A program made the position numbers and the translations under genes. From assembly GCF_000499845.2 (NCBI RefSeq), contig NC_023756.2:6820815-6884814 (forward strand): a stretch of 64,000 nt of DNA. Direction: 5' to 3'. The notes under the pieces were generated by a model. The model was not told where the DNA came from. It made no database searches and was given only the letters and a program-made list of their open reading frames with translations. The first letter of the stretch is position 1. The number at the start of each line of letters is the position of its first letter. Below, piece by piece: positions 21,058 through 32,751 of this stretch. This stretch comes from Phaseolus vulgaris. Its lineage: Eukaryota; Streptophyta; Magnoliopsida; Fabales; Fabaceae.

Positions 21058-22134
21058 TGTTGAATAAGATGCTTTAATGTCTCCAAATCCAAAAGGAAAG
21101 CTTGAAGACCTTGCTGTTGGGTGTGTGTATTGTCTAGTTGTTTGAAACTTGTTAATTCACTCCTTAAAATGATCCAAGTTCATTTAAATCTTTAACCTTT
21201 TGAAAAGATGTGTTTTCTAAAAAGCTGTCAAAATTTCAACAGGTTGTTTTTCGAAACAACAGGTTGTTTTGCTCTTAAAGGATTTTCAAAAAGGTTGAAA
21301 GTTGTTTGACTTGGTTGACTTTGCTGTCAAACAAAATCAATTGATTGTTTCAACAAAGCAACCGATTGTTTTTCTGAAAACCTTAACAAAATTTTGTTAA
21401 GCGGTTTTAATATGTTTTAAATGATCCTAACTAACTTGGCTCCTTTATTAAATGCTTTTGACCACTTGGTTGGTCTATATAAAGGTGGTTTTACGCTCGT
21501 AATCTTGGAGTAAGAGAAAGAGTTTATCAAAACAATTTTTCCAAGATTTGAAAGAGTTTTGGATCATTCTTAAGTGTATGGAATAGGATTGGATTGTAAT
21601 TCTGAACTTTAAGCTTTGTAATACCCAGGTGTATTTTATTCCCTTCTTCCTTGATTATTGTATTTTTGTAATTGTATTTCCAAAGAGTGTTGTGTGTTCT
21701 TAAGGTGTTCAAGATCAACATTCTTTGTGTGGTTTGCCAAAGGTAGTGTGTTTCTTGAAGGGTTCAAGGTCACTACTTTGGTGATGATGTTTGTAATCTG
21801 GTTTTGATTGCATAGTGGATTACCTAGTGGTTTCTGGGACTGGATGTAGCTCTTGGTGTAAGAGTGAACGAATATAAATTGCTTGTGTGCTTATCTCTTA
21901 CCCTTAACTCTTTAAATTCTGCTTTTAAGTTGTTTGAGTTCTAACTGGTATAAACAACCGATTATTTTTCTGATATCATCTTAAAACAGTTTTGGTTCTT
22001 TGTTTCTTTGATTTCTTTCTCTGTAATTCAGCATTGAATTTCATTATACATTCAAAGTTTGCGAAAATCCTTTAAAAACAATTCAACCCCCCCCCCCCCC
22101 CCCCTCTTGTTTAAAAAGGCCATATATTCTAACA
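21058..22134 (+). repeat. 3' LTR of the copia element
   Basis: 1077 bp from TGTTGAATAAG to TTCTAACA. It contains several AACAACCGATTGTT-like palindromic motifs (21238-21270, 21343-21380, 21955), a promoter-like tatataaagg (about 21476) and a run of 18 C (22087-22104) close to the end. The sequence after it is host DNA and not a primer site, so this is the 3' copy. Confidence 0.75.
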
Positions 22135-22689
22135 AAACAATCCACCATTTACTATAAGAGAGAAAAAACAAATTTCCATACATGAGCAAAACCTAAGAAA
22201 ATATGGGATATGAGTAGCAAACATTGTACTTGTGTCTCAATTCTATCCTATCCCAAATTTCTCCAAACCCTGAATTCTTCAAACCCTTTAGTCGGTTCTC
22301 GCACAACCAAATACCAAAATCCCTTTCCCCAATTTTTGAATTCAAAACATCACTACTTCCTCTTGGTTTTGACAAATACTCCACAATCAATTTTTTGTTG
22401 TCATTTCCATTTATACCCTTACATGTCAACAATGTTGCCACATCACCATCCATGACCACGTCTACAATGTCAATAGTGAGTTACTAAATAAACAACGTCA
22501 ACAAAACATTTTCCTCAATACAAATGCCAAGTAAACATTAACTACTAATTGGATCTCAATTTTTTGTGTTCCAACTAGACTTAGAATTACACAAAAGTCT
22601 TTCTTTGATAGTCATAATTAGCTACCACAAATTGCAAAATTGTAAATACATCATACCAATTGATAAATATGTTCATAAATTATCCAAAC
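22135..22689. other. Spacer with an unassigned 88-codon minus-strand frame
   Basis: A minus-strand open stretch (22459-22193) is present but I recognise no family, and it has no matching neighbour. It may be chance. Nothing else seen. Confidence 0.35.
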
Positions 22690-23098
22690 CCAGTTGTCTT
22701 CGTCAATCCTATCTAGAGGTGGAATAGGGACAAACATCATGATCTTGGTGTAGACGACATGAAGGTTCAACATGCAATGTTGTGCGTATGGCTGAGGTGG
22801 TAATATTTATAATATATGTTTTGTCATGTACTATACCCGCATTTTTAAGTATATCTTTCATATTGTTTCCTTGCGTAGATATCTACGGTCAATGTGAAAA
22901 AATCAAATTGTTGCAGGTTATAGTGAACTCCAATGGTTTTGGTTTTATTCTCACACATAAACTATTACCATGAAAAAGGCCTCTTGGCCAAAATTGTGAA
23001 ATCTTCCAATAGTCAAAAGCTTGAGCATAACCATGGAAGAATAAAAAGACCAAAAACAAAACACTGAGGTAATTCATTATGAATATTTGTGAGAACAA
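22690..23098 (-). pseudogene. RNase T2 (S-RNase-like) pseudogene with the catalytic core deleted
   Basis: Minus-strand 23098-22913 encodes a hydrophobic signal peptide (LSVLFLVFLFFHGYAQA) and the mature start FDYWKISQFWP, then CVRIKPKPLEFTI. That is the stretch that in RNase T2 enzymes leads directly into the first catalytic His segment. The His segment is absent. About 50 nt further, after a stop and a frame change, the C-terminal part appears: MKDILKNAGIVHDKTY, then TTSAIR and a Cys, as in S-RNases ('..L..AGI.P...Y....I..AI'). Roughly 120 central codons, including both active-site histidine segments, are missing. It could derive from a secreted S-like RNase or an S-locus RNase. Confidence 0.62.
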
Positions 23099-23274
23099 TG
23101 AAACTCAATGATCTCAATTTATAACCTATGGTTTTTTGAAAAAGTTAAGGGTTCTTTTAATGTAAAGTGTGTTACTAAATTTTATATCTAATGTGTTGAA
23201 ATAATTTTATCAATATATCTAAACATGTTATGATGTGTGTGACAATCCTATATCTATTTTCAGCTTATACCTAT

Positions 23275-23657
23275 CACTACAAGGAAAACATGAAATAGAA
23301 ACAATTTTTAGAGACTAAAAATAATTGTTGCTATAGTGACTAAATTAGAGACCATTTTAGGAACTAAATAAATTTTTTGTTTCTAAATTAGTTTCTATTA
23401 TTGTTAAATGGTTTCTAAATTGTTATCTAATTAGCAACCAAGGTTTTTTCTACCAAATTTAGAAACTAAATAATTGGTAGTTAAAACCTTGGTAGTTAAT
23501 TAGATACCAATTTAGAAACTATTTAACAATAACAGAAACTAATTTAGAAACCAATTAATTTTTAGTTTCTAAAATGGTCTCTAATTTAGTTACTATTGCA
23601 ACTAATTATTTTGGTCTCTAAAAATTGGTTTTTATTTGATGATTTTCTTGTAGTGTG
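23275..23657. mobile_element. Foldback MITE with CACTACAAG termini
   Basis: About 380 bp that folds on itself almost end to end: it starts CACTACAAGGAAAA, ends TTTTCTTGTAGTGTG, and the two halves carry matching inverse segments (gagactaaaa / ttttggtctc; tttagaaactaa / ttagtttctaaa). It is flanked on both sides by tatacctat (23266-23274 and 23658-23666), a 9 bp direct duplication. It encodes nothing. Confidence 0.75.
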
Positions 23658-24177
23658 TATACCTATAAATAAACAAAATTATGGATCAAGTTTAATTTGT
23701 TAAACATTATTTTTTTTTTTTAAATACTATATTCCATGATTTTTTTTTCAATTTCTTAGTAATATATCATCTCAAAATAACAACACTGTTTTTTTGACCA
23801 TATTTTATTAATATCATTCTTATAAGACCTTCTTAGTTTTCAAATTTGAAAAAAAAAGTTATATATTATCACTTTTATATTAAGATATAAATAATTTTCA
23901 TTTACAATTTTTTAAATTCCCTATATTCATATCAAAATAACTTAGGCATAGCATGAATGACAATAGAGATAAAAATTATACTTTAGACATAGCACATGCA
24001 TGCAAAGGAATAAGATACACATGCCTTGTTCTTTGTCAACAAAAATATACAGAGGGAAACAATCTTTACCAAAACTTTTGATTCAAAGCCTCCTACGTAA
24101 CAACAATGAAATTAAAGAAATTGCATAATATTTAAAATTAACTTAATTTAGAAAACAAAAGACATTATTAAATTTAC

Positions 24178-24530
24178 TCTAACAAAAAATAAAATTATAA
24201 TATTATGTATAATACATTTAATCAAATACATTATTTCCCATTAATATGAAGAAATTATGTTTATTATAGTACTGGATATTAAGATTAATTTTTCACCATA
24301 ATGTTTGGTGAGATATTTTGATAATAAGAAAATATGATTATTTAAAAAAACATATATATCAAATAGAATGAATGAATGAGAAACTGTCCAAATAAAAATT
24401 ATTCTAATAACAATTACTTTATGTTAATTTTCATCAAATTTATGTTTTATGTATTTGAAAACAGGAATTATTATTTGACACATATAATAAAATCATTTTC
24501 TAATACTTAATACTTCAAGTACATTACTAT
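24178..24530 (+). repeat. Unclassified AT-rich repeat, copy 2
   Basis: Homologous to 11352-11731 and in the same orientation. See that entry for the shared blocks. The two copies bracket a 12.4 kb stretch of transposon sequence. Confidence 0.6.
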
Positions 24531-24927
24531 GAGGTAACTTTTACATTTCCTTACATGTAATGTTTCACATTGAGAAGTATATAAAGAAAATTTTATATTA
24601 AAAATAAATAATTAAAATAAAAATCATTACCATATAATTAACTTTAACCATTTATCTTCTTAATTTTTATGATAGACACAACACTCTCATTGTGATTATA
24701 CATAAAATAAAATCAATTAAAATTTTATTACATATATTGTTTACTAGTATATTCTTTTAAAAAAAATACTATAGGTATGATTTCAATAACAACCAGAATT
24801 TCCTTTGGACAATGGTAAAACATAAAATGTGATAGAATCATTGATATTGACTATATTAGGCATCAACGGTGGAAGTTTTTAGAGTTGTGTCATTCCAAAT
24901 CAAATGGTCACTCAATCGTCATGTCCC

Positions 24928-24948
24928 TATAAATACCCTTCCACGTGG
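24928..24948 (+). promoter_or_regulatory. Candidate TATA box and palindromic G-box
   Basis: tataaata at 24928-24935 and ccacgtgg at 24941-24948, followed about 30 bp later by a CT-rich leader and a GTATGT donor at 25093. This looks like the promoter of the relic gene that follows. Confidence 0.4.
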
Positions 24949-26330
24949 TTATATAAGACTAGCTCATTTCCTACACCCTTGGTACTCTTGCTTTCTCTTC
25001 GCCATACCCAAATTCAAAAATTCCTAATTCCTCTCTTTATTATCTTCATTTTCCCTCATTCAAAAAAGTCTCTTCGCGCTTTCGCATTTTAGGTATGTTT
25101 GATTCTCTAACAAACTTCATTTAAGCATTTGTTATTCTTTTGTCTCAAGTATTGGTGTGTTTGTTAGACTTCTGGTTAGACTTCTGGGTTTGTTTTGTTT
25201 ATGTTCTCGTAAGCTTCTGGATTTGGGATTTTATTTTTTGGTGAGTCACTTGGTGTTCTTGTATTTCTGGGTTTGATGGCTTACAATGCATCGTTTCCTT
25301 AGGCAAAAATAGAGTTGTTGAGGGAAACGATCGGTTACACTTCTTTAAAAAAAACAGGGTTTTCCGAAATTTCTAGGCTCTTAGTTAGACCAAGGAGAAA
25401 GACAAAGATCCAGGTTTGTGAGTCAAATGTGTCCTATGTAAGAATGAGGATGATGATGCCAAAGGCAAGTTTTTTTTTTTTTTTATGATATAGTCTTCAT
25501 AAAATTATGTTTGAGGTTTCCCTTAAATTTATTTGAGAATGAGTTACTTACCATGATGAATCTTAAATTTATTTGAGAATGAGTTACTTACCATGATGAA
25601 TGTTGCCTCAACCCAATTTTACCCTAACAATTGAGCTTTTGGCCAAGCCTTTGGTATATTGTGTACTCACTTCAATATTATACATATGTCTAATATGTTT
25701 TTATACTTTTTTGAGTTCAAAATATCATCTTGAATTGTGGGCATTATTAAAGAGTGTAATCGGTTGAGGCCTCATTTCTCTCTTTCAATTGTCCTACAAA
25801 TGTTTCAAAGGTTGTTTCTTAAATATTCGATCTTCCCCTGATGATCCTAGTATGTTAAAGGGTTTTCCTCTCTATTGGATCCAGAACCCTCACGTTTAGA
25901 GTGCTCGAGAATTGGAAAAGTTAGAGGCAACTGAGCGTGAGAGTTGTAATAAATTGGAAAATTTGGAGACTATTTTTGGCATGGCTATTCTTCTAAAACT
26001 TGAATATCGAGCTATGGATATGAAAGTCTCCCGTGACTTGTAACTTATATTTATATATTTCGTGATTGACACTGACTTAGGTTTCATGTTTGTAGATAAT
26101 CAGATGCTCATATCCTAGAAAGAGATGGCTCATTGTTTCAAGGAAATGAAGGCGTTGAAGAATTAATGTAGAAGTGATGGGCCAAGCAAGGTCGTGGTTG
26201 AGTTTAATGATGCTAAGGACACTCCCTTAGATCCTCAACTTACGAGAAAAAGGCTTAGAAAAGTTGTTGTGAAGCCCGTCCCCGTGTTATCTGCTAATTC
26301 AAAACTGATGACCAAGGACCAGAGATAGAA
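24949..26330 (+). pseudogene. Relic of the antisense-gene family of Tat elements
   Basis: A CT-rich leader ends at a GTATGT donor (25093), as in the TE-1 gene. A decayed coding part follows. At 25828-26040 the plus strand reads DDPSMLKGFPLYWIQNPHV, a stop, then ARELEKLEATERESCNKLEN, matching the FPLYWTERP and ALKELSPADREVSKALAGL segments of the TE-1 gene. Further on, 26185-26290 gives KVVVEFNDAKDTPLDPQL and a basic RKRLRKVVVK stretch. A 41 bp tandem duplication sits at 25522-25602. No LTR or gag is seen nearby, so it may be a stranded transposon gene or a host-resident copy. Confidence 0.45.
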
Positions 26331-27143
26331 ATTGAAGGTACAATTGGCTCCATATGGGGGGTGAATGGAGCTTGAACTTAAATAGCAAACCTAAAAAGCA
26401 AATCAAATACTATGTCTAATAAGTAATAGCAGAAGGATAGAGAAAAGTACGTAGAATTATTAATGGTTCACCTAACAACAAATACTATGTTCAGTCCCCT
26501 TGAGTAACCCACTCAAGAGTCTTTCATTACCACAAGTATTTTCCACCTCTATAGGTACACAAGTATTCTTACACCTCTTCAGATCCACCAAATACTCTAA
26601 ATCTCTGTAAGTTCACCAAGTATTTGTAAACTATCATACGATATATCACCCATTAAACTAAGAGTTTAAGAGTTCTAATGATAACAAAACACTATAAGGT
26701 GTGTTATACGTATAACCAATTTCACTTATGTACAACATAAGAAAAATGATGATGATGCTAAACACGCTACACTACACGCAAGAAAGGCATGAGTCTTACA
26801 CAAACCAAACGATGATCAAACAAATGTGACAGACGAAGATCATGCGTTGGACGAACTAGTGACAGAGAAGTTTCAATACTTAGTCCTTTCACTAGTACAT
26901 ATGTTCTTCCTTTCACTAGTACATATGTTCTTCTAAACATGTTTTGATTGTGTTAAACTATACAAATCACATTTGATCCAAATGCATTGTTTTAATTATA
27001 AGCTACATATATATATATATAAATATATATATTAGTAAAATATATTTTTCGAAAACAAAACAATACCTGATTAAGATTTAAATCTGTGTTTGGAAAGGTT
27101 TTTGAAAAATTGAGCAAAAATGCATTCAAAGCTTTTATAAGTT
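26331..27143. other. Spacer with possible copia LTR edge and short tandem duplication
   Basis: tggggggtgaatggagc at about 26357 resembles the inverse of the C-rich end of copia LTRs, but no partner end was found. A 25 bp tandem duplication lies at about 26884-26932 (cctttcactagtacatatg twice). An AT dinucleotide tract is at 27005-27035. Confidence 0.35.
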
Positions 27144-28470
27144 TGTACCGTCCCGTATCCGGGCGTTGACTAAGCCAAGGTCAAAGTCAACGGCTGAAGA
27201 GTCAAAGTCAACGCAAGGCGTCGCCTAGGTGGAGAGACGCCAGATGCCAGCATCGCCAAGAGGAAACGTCGCCAAGGCAAGGCGTCGCCTAGGTGAAGGC
27301 GTCGCCTAGGCGAAGGCGTCGCCTAGGCGAAGGCGTCGCCTAGGCGAAGGCGTCGCCTAGGCGAAGGCGTCGCCTAGGCGAAGGCGTCGCCTAGGCGAAG
27401 GCGTCGCCCAGGTGAGGACGTCGCCAGATCAAACAGTGTAAAAACAAGGCAATCACGGTGTGGTTCCCCGATATCCATGGGTAGGAAAGACCATGGAGGG
27501 AGCGATGTCGTGGGAAAGCCTCAGGTCCCGATATCTCGGGAAAGTGATAAAGAGAAGGAAAAGGTGGCTTCAAGGCCATAGTGATAGTACCAGTGAAGGG
27601 CAGCCTGACTTGTGAAGTACCCCTGCCGCCCCAGAGACGCCTTCGGGACAGATACGACCCAAGAGGAAGGTCACACCCAGGGTAACCGGGTGCAGGGTGC
27701 GAGAGGAAGGCAGATACGCTCTCAGAGTAAGTGGCTAGATACTTGGGGGCATGAGTTGGCACCCAAAAAGCCACCCCTAGCGCAGTAGCACTCCCAAGCA
27801 GGAGGACTCACACGTAGAAACGTCCCCAGATGGGTAAAAACGCCCCCAGATGGGGTCACGGCGTCGTGAGGCCCTCCACGTGTACAACAGCCATGCCAGA
27901 ATGGTAACACCCTTCAGTCAGGTGCCAGGTAATTAAAAGTCATTCAATACAGTTTCCCTTTCGAGCATTCAGGTACTATAATGGCTCCCGAGCGTTTCAA
28001 ACGTCTTAAATGCGCTACGTTTTCTAATTAAGCGCTTTAATGAGTGCGTTACGTTTGTGATTAAAAGCGCTTTAAGGCGCTTTAAATGCTTGGGTAGTTT
28101 AAATAGCGCAGAGAATGTTGGAACAAGGGTTGGAACTTTCGGCAAACTTACCAGAGAACTCTCTAGTTGCTTGCTCGTGCTTCAAGGTTACGTACAAGTG
28201 ACTGGGGAATATTTTTGCCTGAAGGAGACAACACACACATATACACAGTTATTTTACCACCTTCAGAGTGCCACATGCGGTGCTCAGACACGTAGGTGGA
28301 CAGTTTTTTGGTGTTTCTTGCTGGCTGACTTGAGCGTCGGAGTGCACACGGCCGCTAGGGCGCCTCTTTGTCCTCTTTTTTGCAGGAATCCATAGGCAAC
28401 CAGTGGGAAGGTGTCCCTAGCTGACGGTTGAGGTCACGCACGAAGACGTCCCGGTCAACCGGACGGAACA
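27144..28470 (+). mobile_element. Solo LTR of the TE-1 family
   Basis: 1327 bp from TGTACCGTCCCGTATCCGGG to CCGGACGGAACA. The flanking five bases are aagtt and aaatt, a duplication with one mismatch. Neither a primer site follows nor a polypurine tract precedes, so recombination between two LTRs probably removed the interior. It is about 100 bp longer than the TE-1 LTRs because of the minisatellite at 27284. Confidence 0.85.
27284..27419 (+). repeat. 17 bp GC-rich palindromic minisatellite inside the LTR
   Basis: Eight units of gtcgcctaggcgaaggc: six exact copies from 27301 to 27402, with one variant on each side. The unit contains the perfect palindrome TCGCCTAGGCGA. TE-1 LTRs hold only two or three degenerate units here. 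Confidence 0.9.
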
Positions 28471-31400
28471 AAATTTTTTCGAAGTATACTCTGATAAATA
28501 TATTTAAGAGAAACTGGAAGAATTATTCTAAACTTGGATATATTGATTATATGTTTGAATCTATGAATCGAATGTATTGATAATTCATTTGATATTTATA
28601 GATATTAGGAAATTGTTATTCAGTGATATATTATTCTAAGAAATTAAATATATTAAATAACTGGTAATCACAAATTTTTCCTAATATGTTTTTAGTAACC
28701 ATCAAGACACAGAGGAAGACAAGGACAAGTTTCCTTATCAAGCATTCAATAGATACAATGAAGTCATTGTATAGTGGAATTCATGAAAGTCATTGATGAC
28801 ATTCTAATGTGTTGCACATAATAAGAGAAAGAGAATCTCAAAAGATATTAAGTTGAGAAGAGAACAAGTGATAACGAGCATCAAAGACACAAGACAAGAT
28901 ATTTCCTTATTAAGCGTCTGATTTCTAAAAGGGTCAGTACAAACATTCGAGAATAACATATTAAAGAAGATATTTGAAGAACAAGTATGTGTCTAAATAA
29001 ATAGCATAATTCTCGCTATGGAGAACGTGATTCAAGGAGCATAAGATAATGATTTTGTAATGAGTAAATAAAAATCAATTAGATCTACTTTTTGAGAAAA
29101 TGAAGGTATTTATAGACTCTTTGCTTAGATAGAGACCCAATAAAATGACTCCTTTATCGTAATTGTTAGACCACGTTCTCCTTATATGTGCCCTATTATT
29201 TTGGGTACTTGACAATTAAAGCCGAGTTGTGAGTAATGTGGGTAGTTACTACCAAGCTATAAGATAAGTTGTTATAACTATTTAGTGATTCTTGTCCACT
29301 AATGCACAATATATAATAAATGTTTATATTTTAGGTATTGAGTAGTGTACACCATAATTACAAATTAACAAATAGATCCATGCAAACAAGTTTTAAAGCA
29401 GATCAAAGAAATAGAGAAAAGGGAAAAAACACTAGTAGATTTGATCTAAGTTGTAAATCTGACAAAGAGTAAGAAATTGTTGTCATGTTGTATCTTTTTT
29501 GGCTAGTATTTGGATTTCTTCGCTGGTAAGCTTGTTGCCATGGAGAACCTTCTTGATTCTGTCTAAGGTTGTTATGTGAATGTAGTAAGAGAGAATGTGA
29601 GTGCCAAGAAAGAGAGAGAAAGGAAAGAGAACTGATAGTGTGAATGAACAGTACCTAGAGTGAGCGAACAACAAAGGAGGTGGTGGCAAAAGATTCTGAC
29701 ATAGGAGTTTCATGAGGAGATCTGAGACGGAGATGTGTGGTTTTCTCACTGTGTTGTGTCTCTCTACATTCTTCCGTTAGTTAGAATTTAGAGATTTTTA
29801 GGAAGAAAAAAAAGAAAGTAAAAAAGAGGAAAAAAAAGAAAAAAATTAAAGAAGAAAATAAAAATAAAATAAAATATATTAAAATTATATTTATTTAAAA
29901 AATATTTATTTACTCGGATTTAAAAAACCTAGAGTGTTTTATTGGAATTTTAAAATAAATCTTTAAAATTTAACAAAAATTAAAAAATATTTTTTTTCTA
30001 ATTCATTCATGAGATTATATTAATCTCTAATAAATAAGTCCCGTTAAAATTAATTTTTTTAATGAAAGATATATTTAGTGTGTTAGCGCAAGTCAATTTG
30101 ATATAATCTATGAAAAACCAATGAAAATGTAAAAGAGTAAAAATAACACACCGAGATTGTTAATAATAAGAATATTCTTATTATGGTGACTCAAGTTGTG
30201 TTAATAACCAATTCAGACAGTATTTTTGAGATTAACCCAGTTGTGAGTTTTAAAGAACCTTATTCAGAAAAAAAAATGATTAAAACTTTTAAGAAAAATT
30301 TTAAGAAATTAGTTGGTTGTTGTGATACCCACAACAACTATTCATAACAATATTTAATTAGATAAATGAATGATTATCTACGTTTTCCAATTTTCAAATT
30401 TAATGAACATCTAATTAATAATATTTGATGGATACAAGTTCATACAAAATATTTTTTTTATATTCGGATAAAAATCTTTCTTTATATTTGGGTTTCTTTC
30501 GAAATTAATAAGTTTGAAAATGGTTTATTCATGTAGGGTTGTATTAGTTGATATAGCGATATCAAATTCGAATTTTGATATGCAATTAAGTTAAATACTC
30601 GTCTGAAAATTGTGATGCCTATAATAATCACAAGTTTAAATAGTTTTATGAATATTTATATATGAATTATAGTAATAAATATATTCAAATGTTTTATTAA
30701 ATAAATAACGAATGAGTTAATTTTTAATAATTGATGAATCAATTAATAAATTATTTTTAACCCATCTATTATACTTGAGTAAAAATATGTCTATGCTATC
30801 TATTTAAATATGGATACAATAAGAACAAAGTTTTATGTAAAAAAAAAAATGAAAAGAATGAAGTAGGTAAGAAAAGGACCCTATTTACATGCTATAAGTA
30901 AATTTTTCAATAAAAATGTGGGGTTGGTAAGGGTCAACATGATATGGTTGGCCACCTCTCTAATCAATGATATTGATTGTTACATTAATTTCACTACCAC
31001 AAGCAACTCAATTAATCTTTCTCATTTTACATTTTTCTCTACATTTTAAAATAATATTATTTTAAATTATAAGATTGTAAATTAAAATATTTAATTAATA
31101 GAAATTATTTTTACTAAAATTCACTCAACTTGTAAATTAAAATTATGGTTATTTGTCAATATAAATAATACTATATTAATTAATTGTGTTCATGTCATTT
31201 AAAAGTAATTTTAAAAATAAATATTATTAAGTTAAAAAAAATAAAAACTACTTTTTTTAGAATGAAAGAGATTACACAAACTTTTTATTGGACATGGTTA
31301 AAATATATAATTTTCAACAAAATTTATTTTAGCTCACTTTCTAATTTGGTCAACAACATTTATAAACATAATAACAATATTTAAATTTCACTTATTTTTA

Positions 31401-31945
31401 AAACAAACCTTTTACTTTTAGATATGTTAATGTTTTAATTTTATTTTATTATTTATATTTTAAATGGATGAACAAATATCAAGTTTACCTATTTTCTAGA
31501 AAATAAGTGTTTATCCTTTATTTAATTTACAATATTATCTTTCTAAAATATATAATTTTTTTTTTAGAAAAGATGTTCTTGGATTCATTATTGTTCAAAT
31601 AATGATTTTTTTTTCAAGTGACATTGAAGAAGTGTATAATTATTGTTGTTACTAATTATCAATTGTCTCAATTGAATGAGTGTGTTAATTATTAAGGTGT
31701 TATAGAATTTCTACTATGTAGGTATAGATATCTAATAATATAAATATCATTCAAAATTAATTATCAGAAAAGAATATTGTATTTACATATGCATAAACAC
31801 TTATATATAATTATCTTTTAGACATTATTGATGTTTCTTTCTGCTAATACTTATGTTATTTTTTATTCATTTATCAAGTATTATCATAACAATCAAAATA
31901 TACACATATAAGGATAAATTAATACTATAAAATTAAACATATATC
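28471..31945. other. AT-rich spacer, no gene seen
   Basis: Long A/T-rich stretch. A minus-strand open stretch of 88 codons (29749-29483) has no recognisable family. A homopurine tract lies at about 29799-29870. No LTR, RNA gene or structured repeat identified. Confidence 0.55.
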
Positions 31946-31950
31946 AATAA

Positions 31951-32728
31951 TGATCCTGCCTGTTGACCCGGAACGCTGGAGAATGCCTCGTCAAAGGATC
32001 GACGTGCGCACCGCTTCTCACCTCCGTTCCTCTTCGGGATCTATCTCAAGAACCTGCAAAGAAACGATACGGCGTCGCTGCGGCCGATCGCACTCCGACG
32101 CTCAAGTCAGTGACGGTATCACCAAATACTAAGAACAAGAACCGTGCAAATCCTCTCTTACTCGCAAGCGTAAAGTGCATCAACTGAACGTGCGTACCTC
32201 AGAAAGTCTGTTAAGAACTCTTATATACCTGGTGGTTTTCTCTCTCCTGGCAGTTACAGACTTGGACACGTGGCTCGTATCCAACTGTACACGTGCCATC
32301 ATCTGGAGGCTCCCTGACTTGGCGCTGCTTCTACTCTCATTTTGGCTAAGTTACTTATGCATGGTACTGCCCAGTGCATTGATAACTTAGGAGTGCGATC
32401 TCTACTGGAACTGGCGAGTTGGGACTTCATACACCTTCCCTGTGGTCTCGCCGGCCGCCTTCATAATCTGCTTCTCCTTCATCTTCGGCGATGTGCTTGT
32501 TCTGGCGATCTCCGACGGCTTGGTCGCCTGAGTCTACATCTGGCGACTTCATCTTCAACCTGGCGATCGCCTATTCTGGTAAGCTGGAAATCGGAACACG
32601 CCAACTTAACAACTGGCGACTACACGTGCCTCCCGACTTCCTTCCCATCTGCCAACCTGGCGCTTCGTCAACACGCCTACACTGTAGCAGGATGCCACGT
32701 CATCACACCCGACCACCAGGGCGGTACA
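31951..32728 (-). repeat. 3' LTR of TE-2
   Basis: On the plus strand it runs from TGATCCTGCC to GCGGTACA. TATATAAGAG on the minus strand (about 32227-32218) is the likely TATA box. The U5 part has TGACTTGAGCGTCGGAGTGC (about 32110-32091) then TTTCTTTGCAGG. Confidence 0.95.
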
Positions 32729-32751
32729 CAAGCCCCCCAGTCTTAAGCGAA
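32729..32751 (-). other. Polypurine tract of TE-2
   Basis: On the minus strand GCTTAAGACTGGGGGGCTTG directly precedes the LTR start TGTACC. The tract matches TE-1. Confidence 0.82.

Larger units (their letters stand above)
18834..22134 (+). mobile_element. Sirevirus-like Ty1/copia element, 3' portion
   Basis: Contains an RT fragment (19316-19936), a non-coding tail of about 1.1 kb, a polypurine tract and a 1077 bp 3' LTR. Its 5' side is cut by TE-3 and the rest is not in the window. The long tail, repeated polypurine-like tracts (aaatagggggag at 18939, 20728 and 21045) and a repeated pre-tract segment fit the Sirevirus group, but the lineage is inferred. Confidence 0.75.

Noticed and set aside
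22193..22459. 88-codon minus-strand frame near the S-RNase relic
   Set aside because: No family recognised and no continuity with the RNase pieces. Kept only as an unassigned note.
27284..27419. CRISPR-like array
   Set aside because: The units are contiguous without unique spacers and the context is a plant LTR, so it is a minisatellite.
29483..29749. 88-codon minus-strand frame in the spacer before TE-2
   Set aside because: Low-complexity hydrophobic start, no neighbour, no family. Probably chance.
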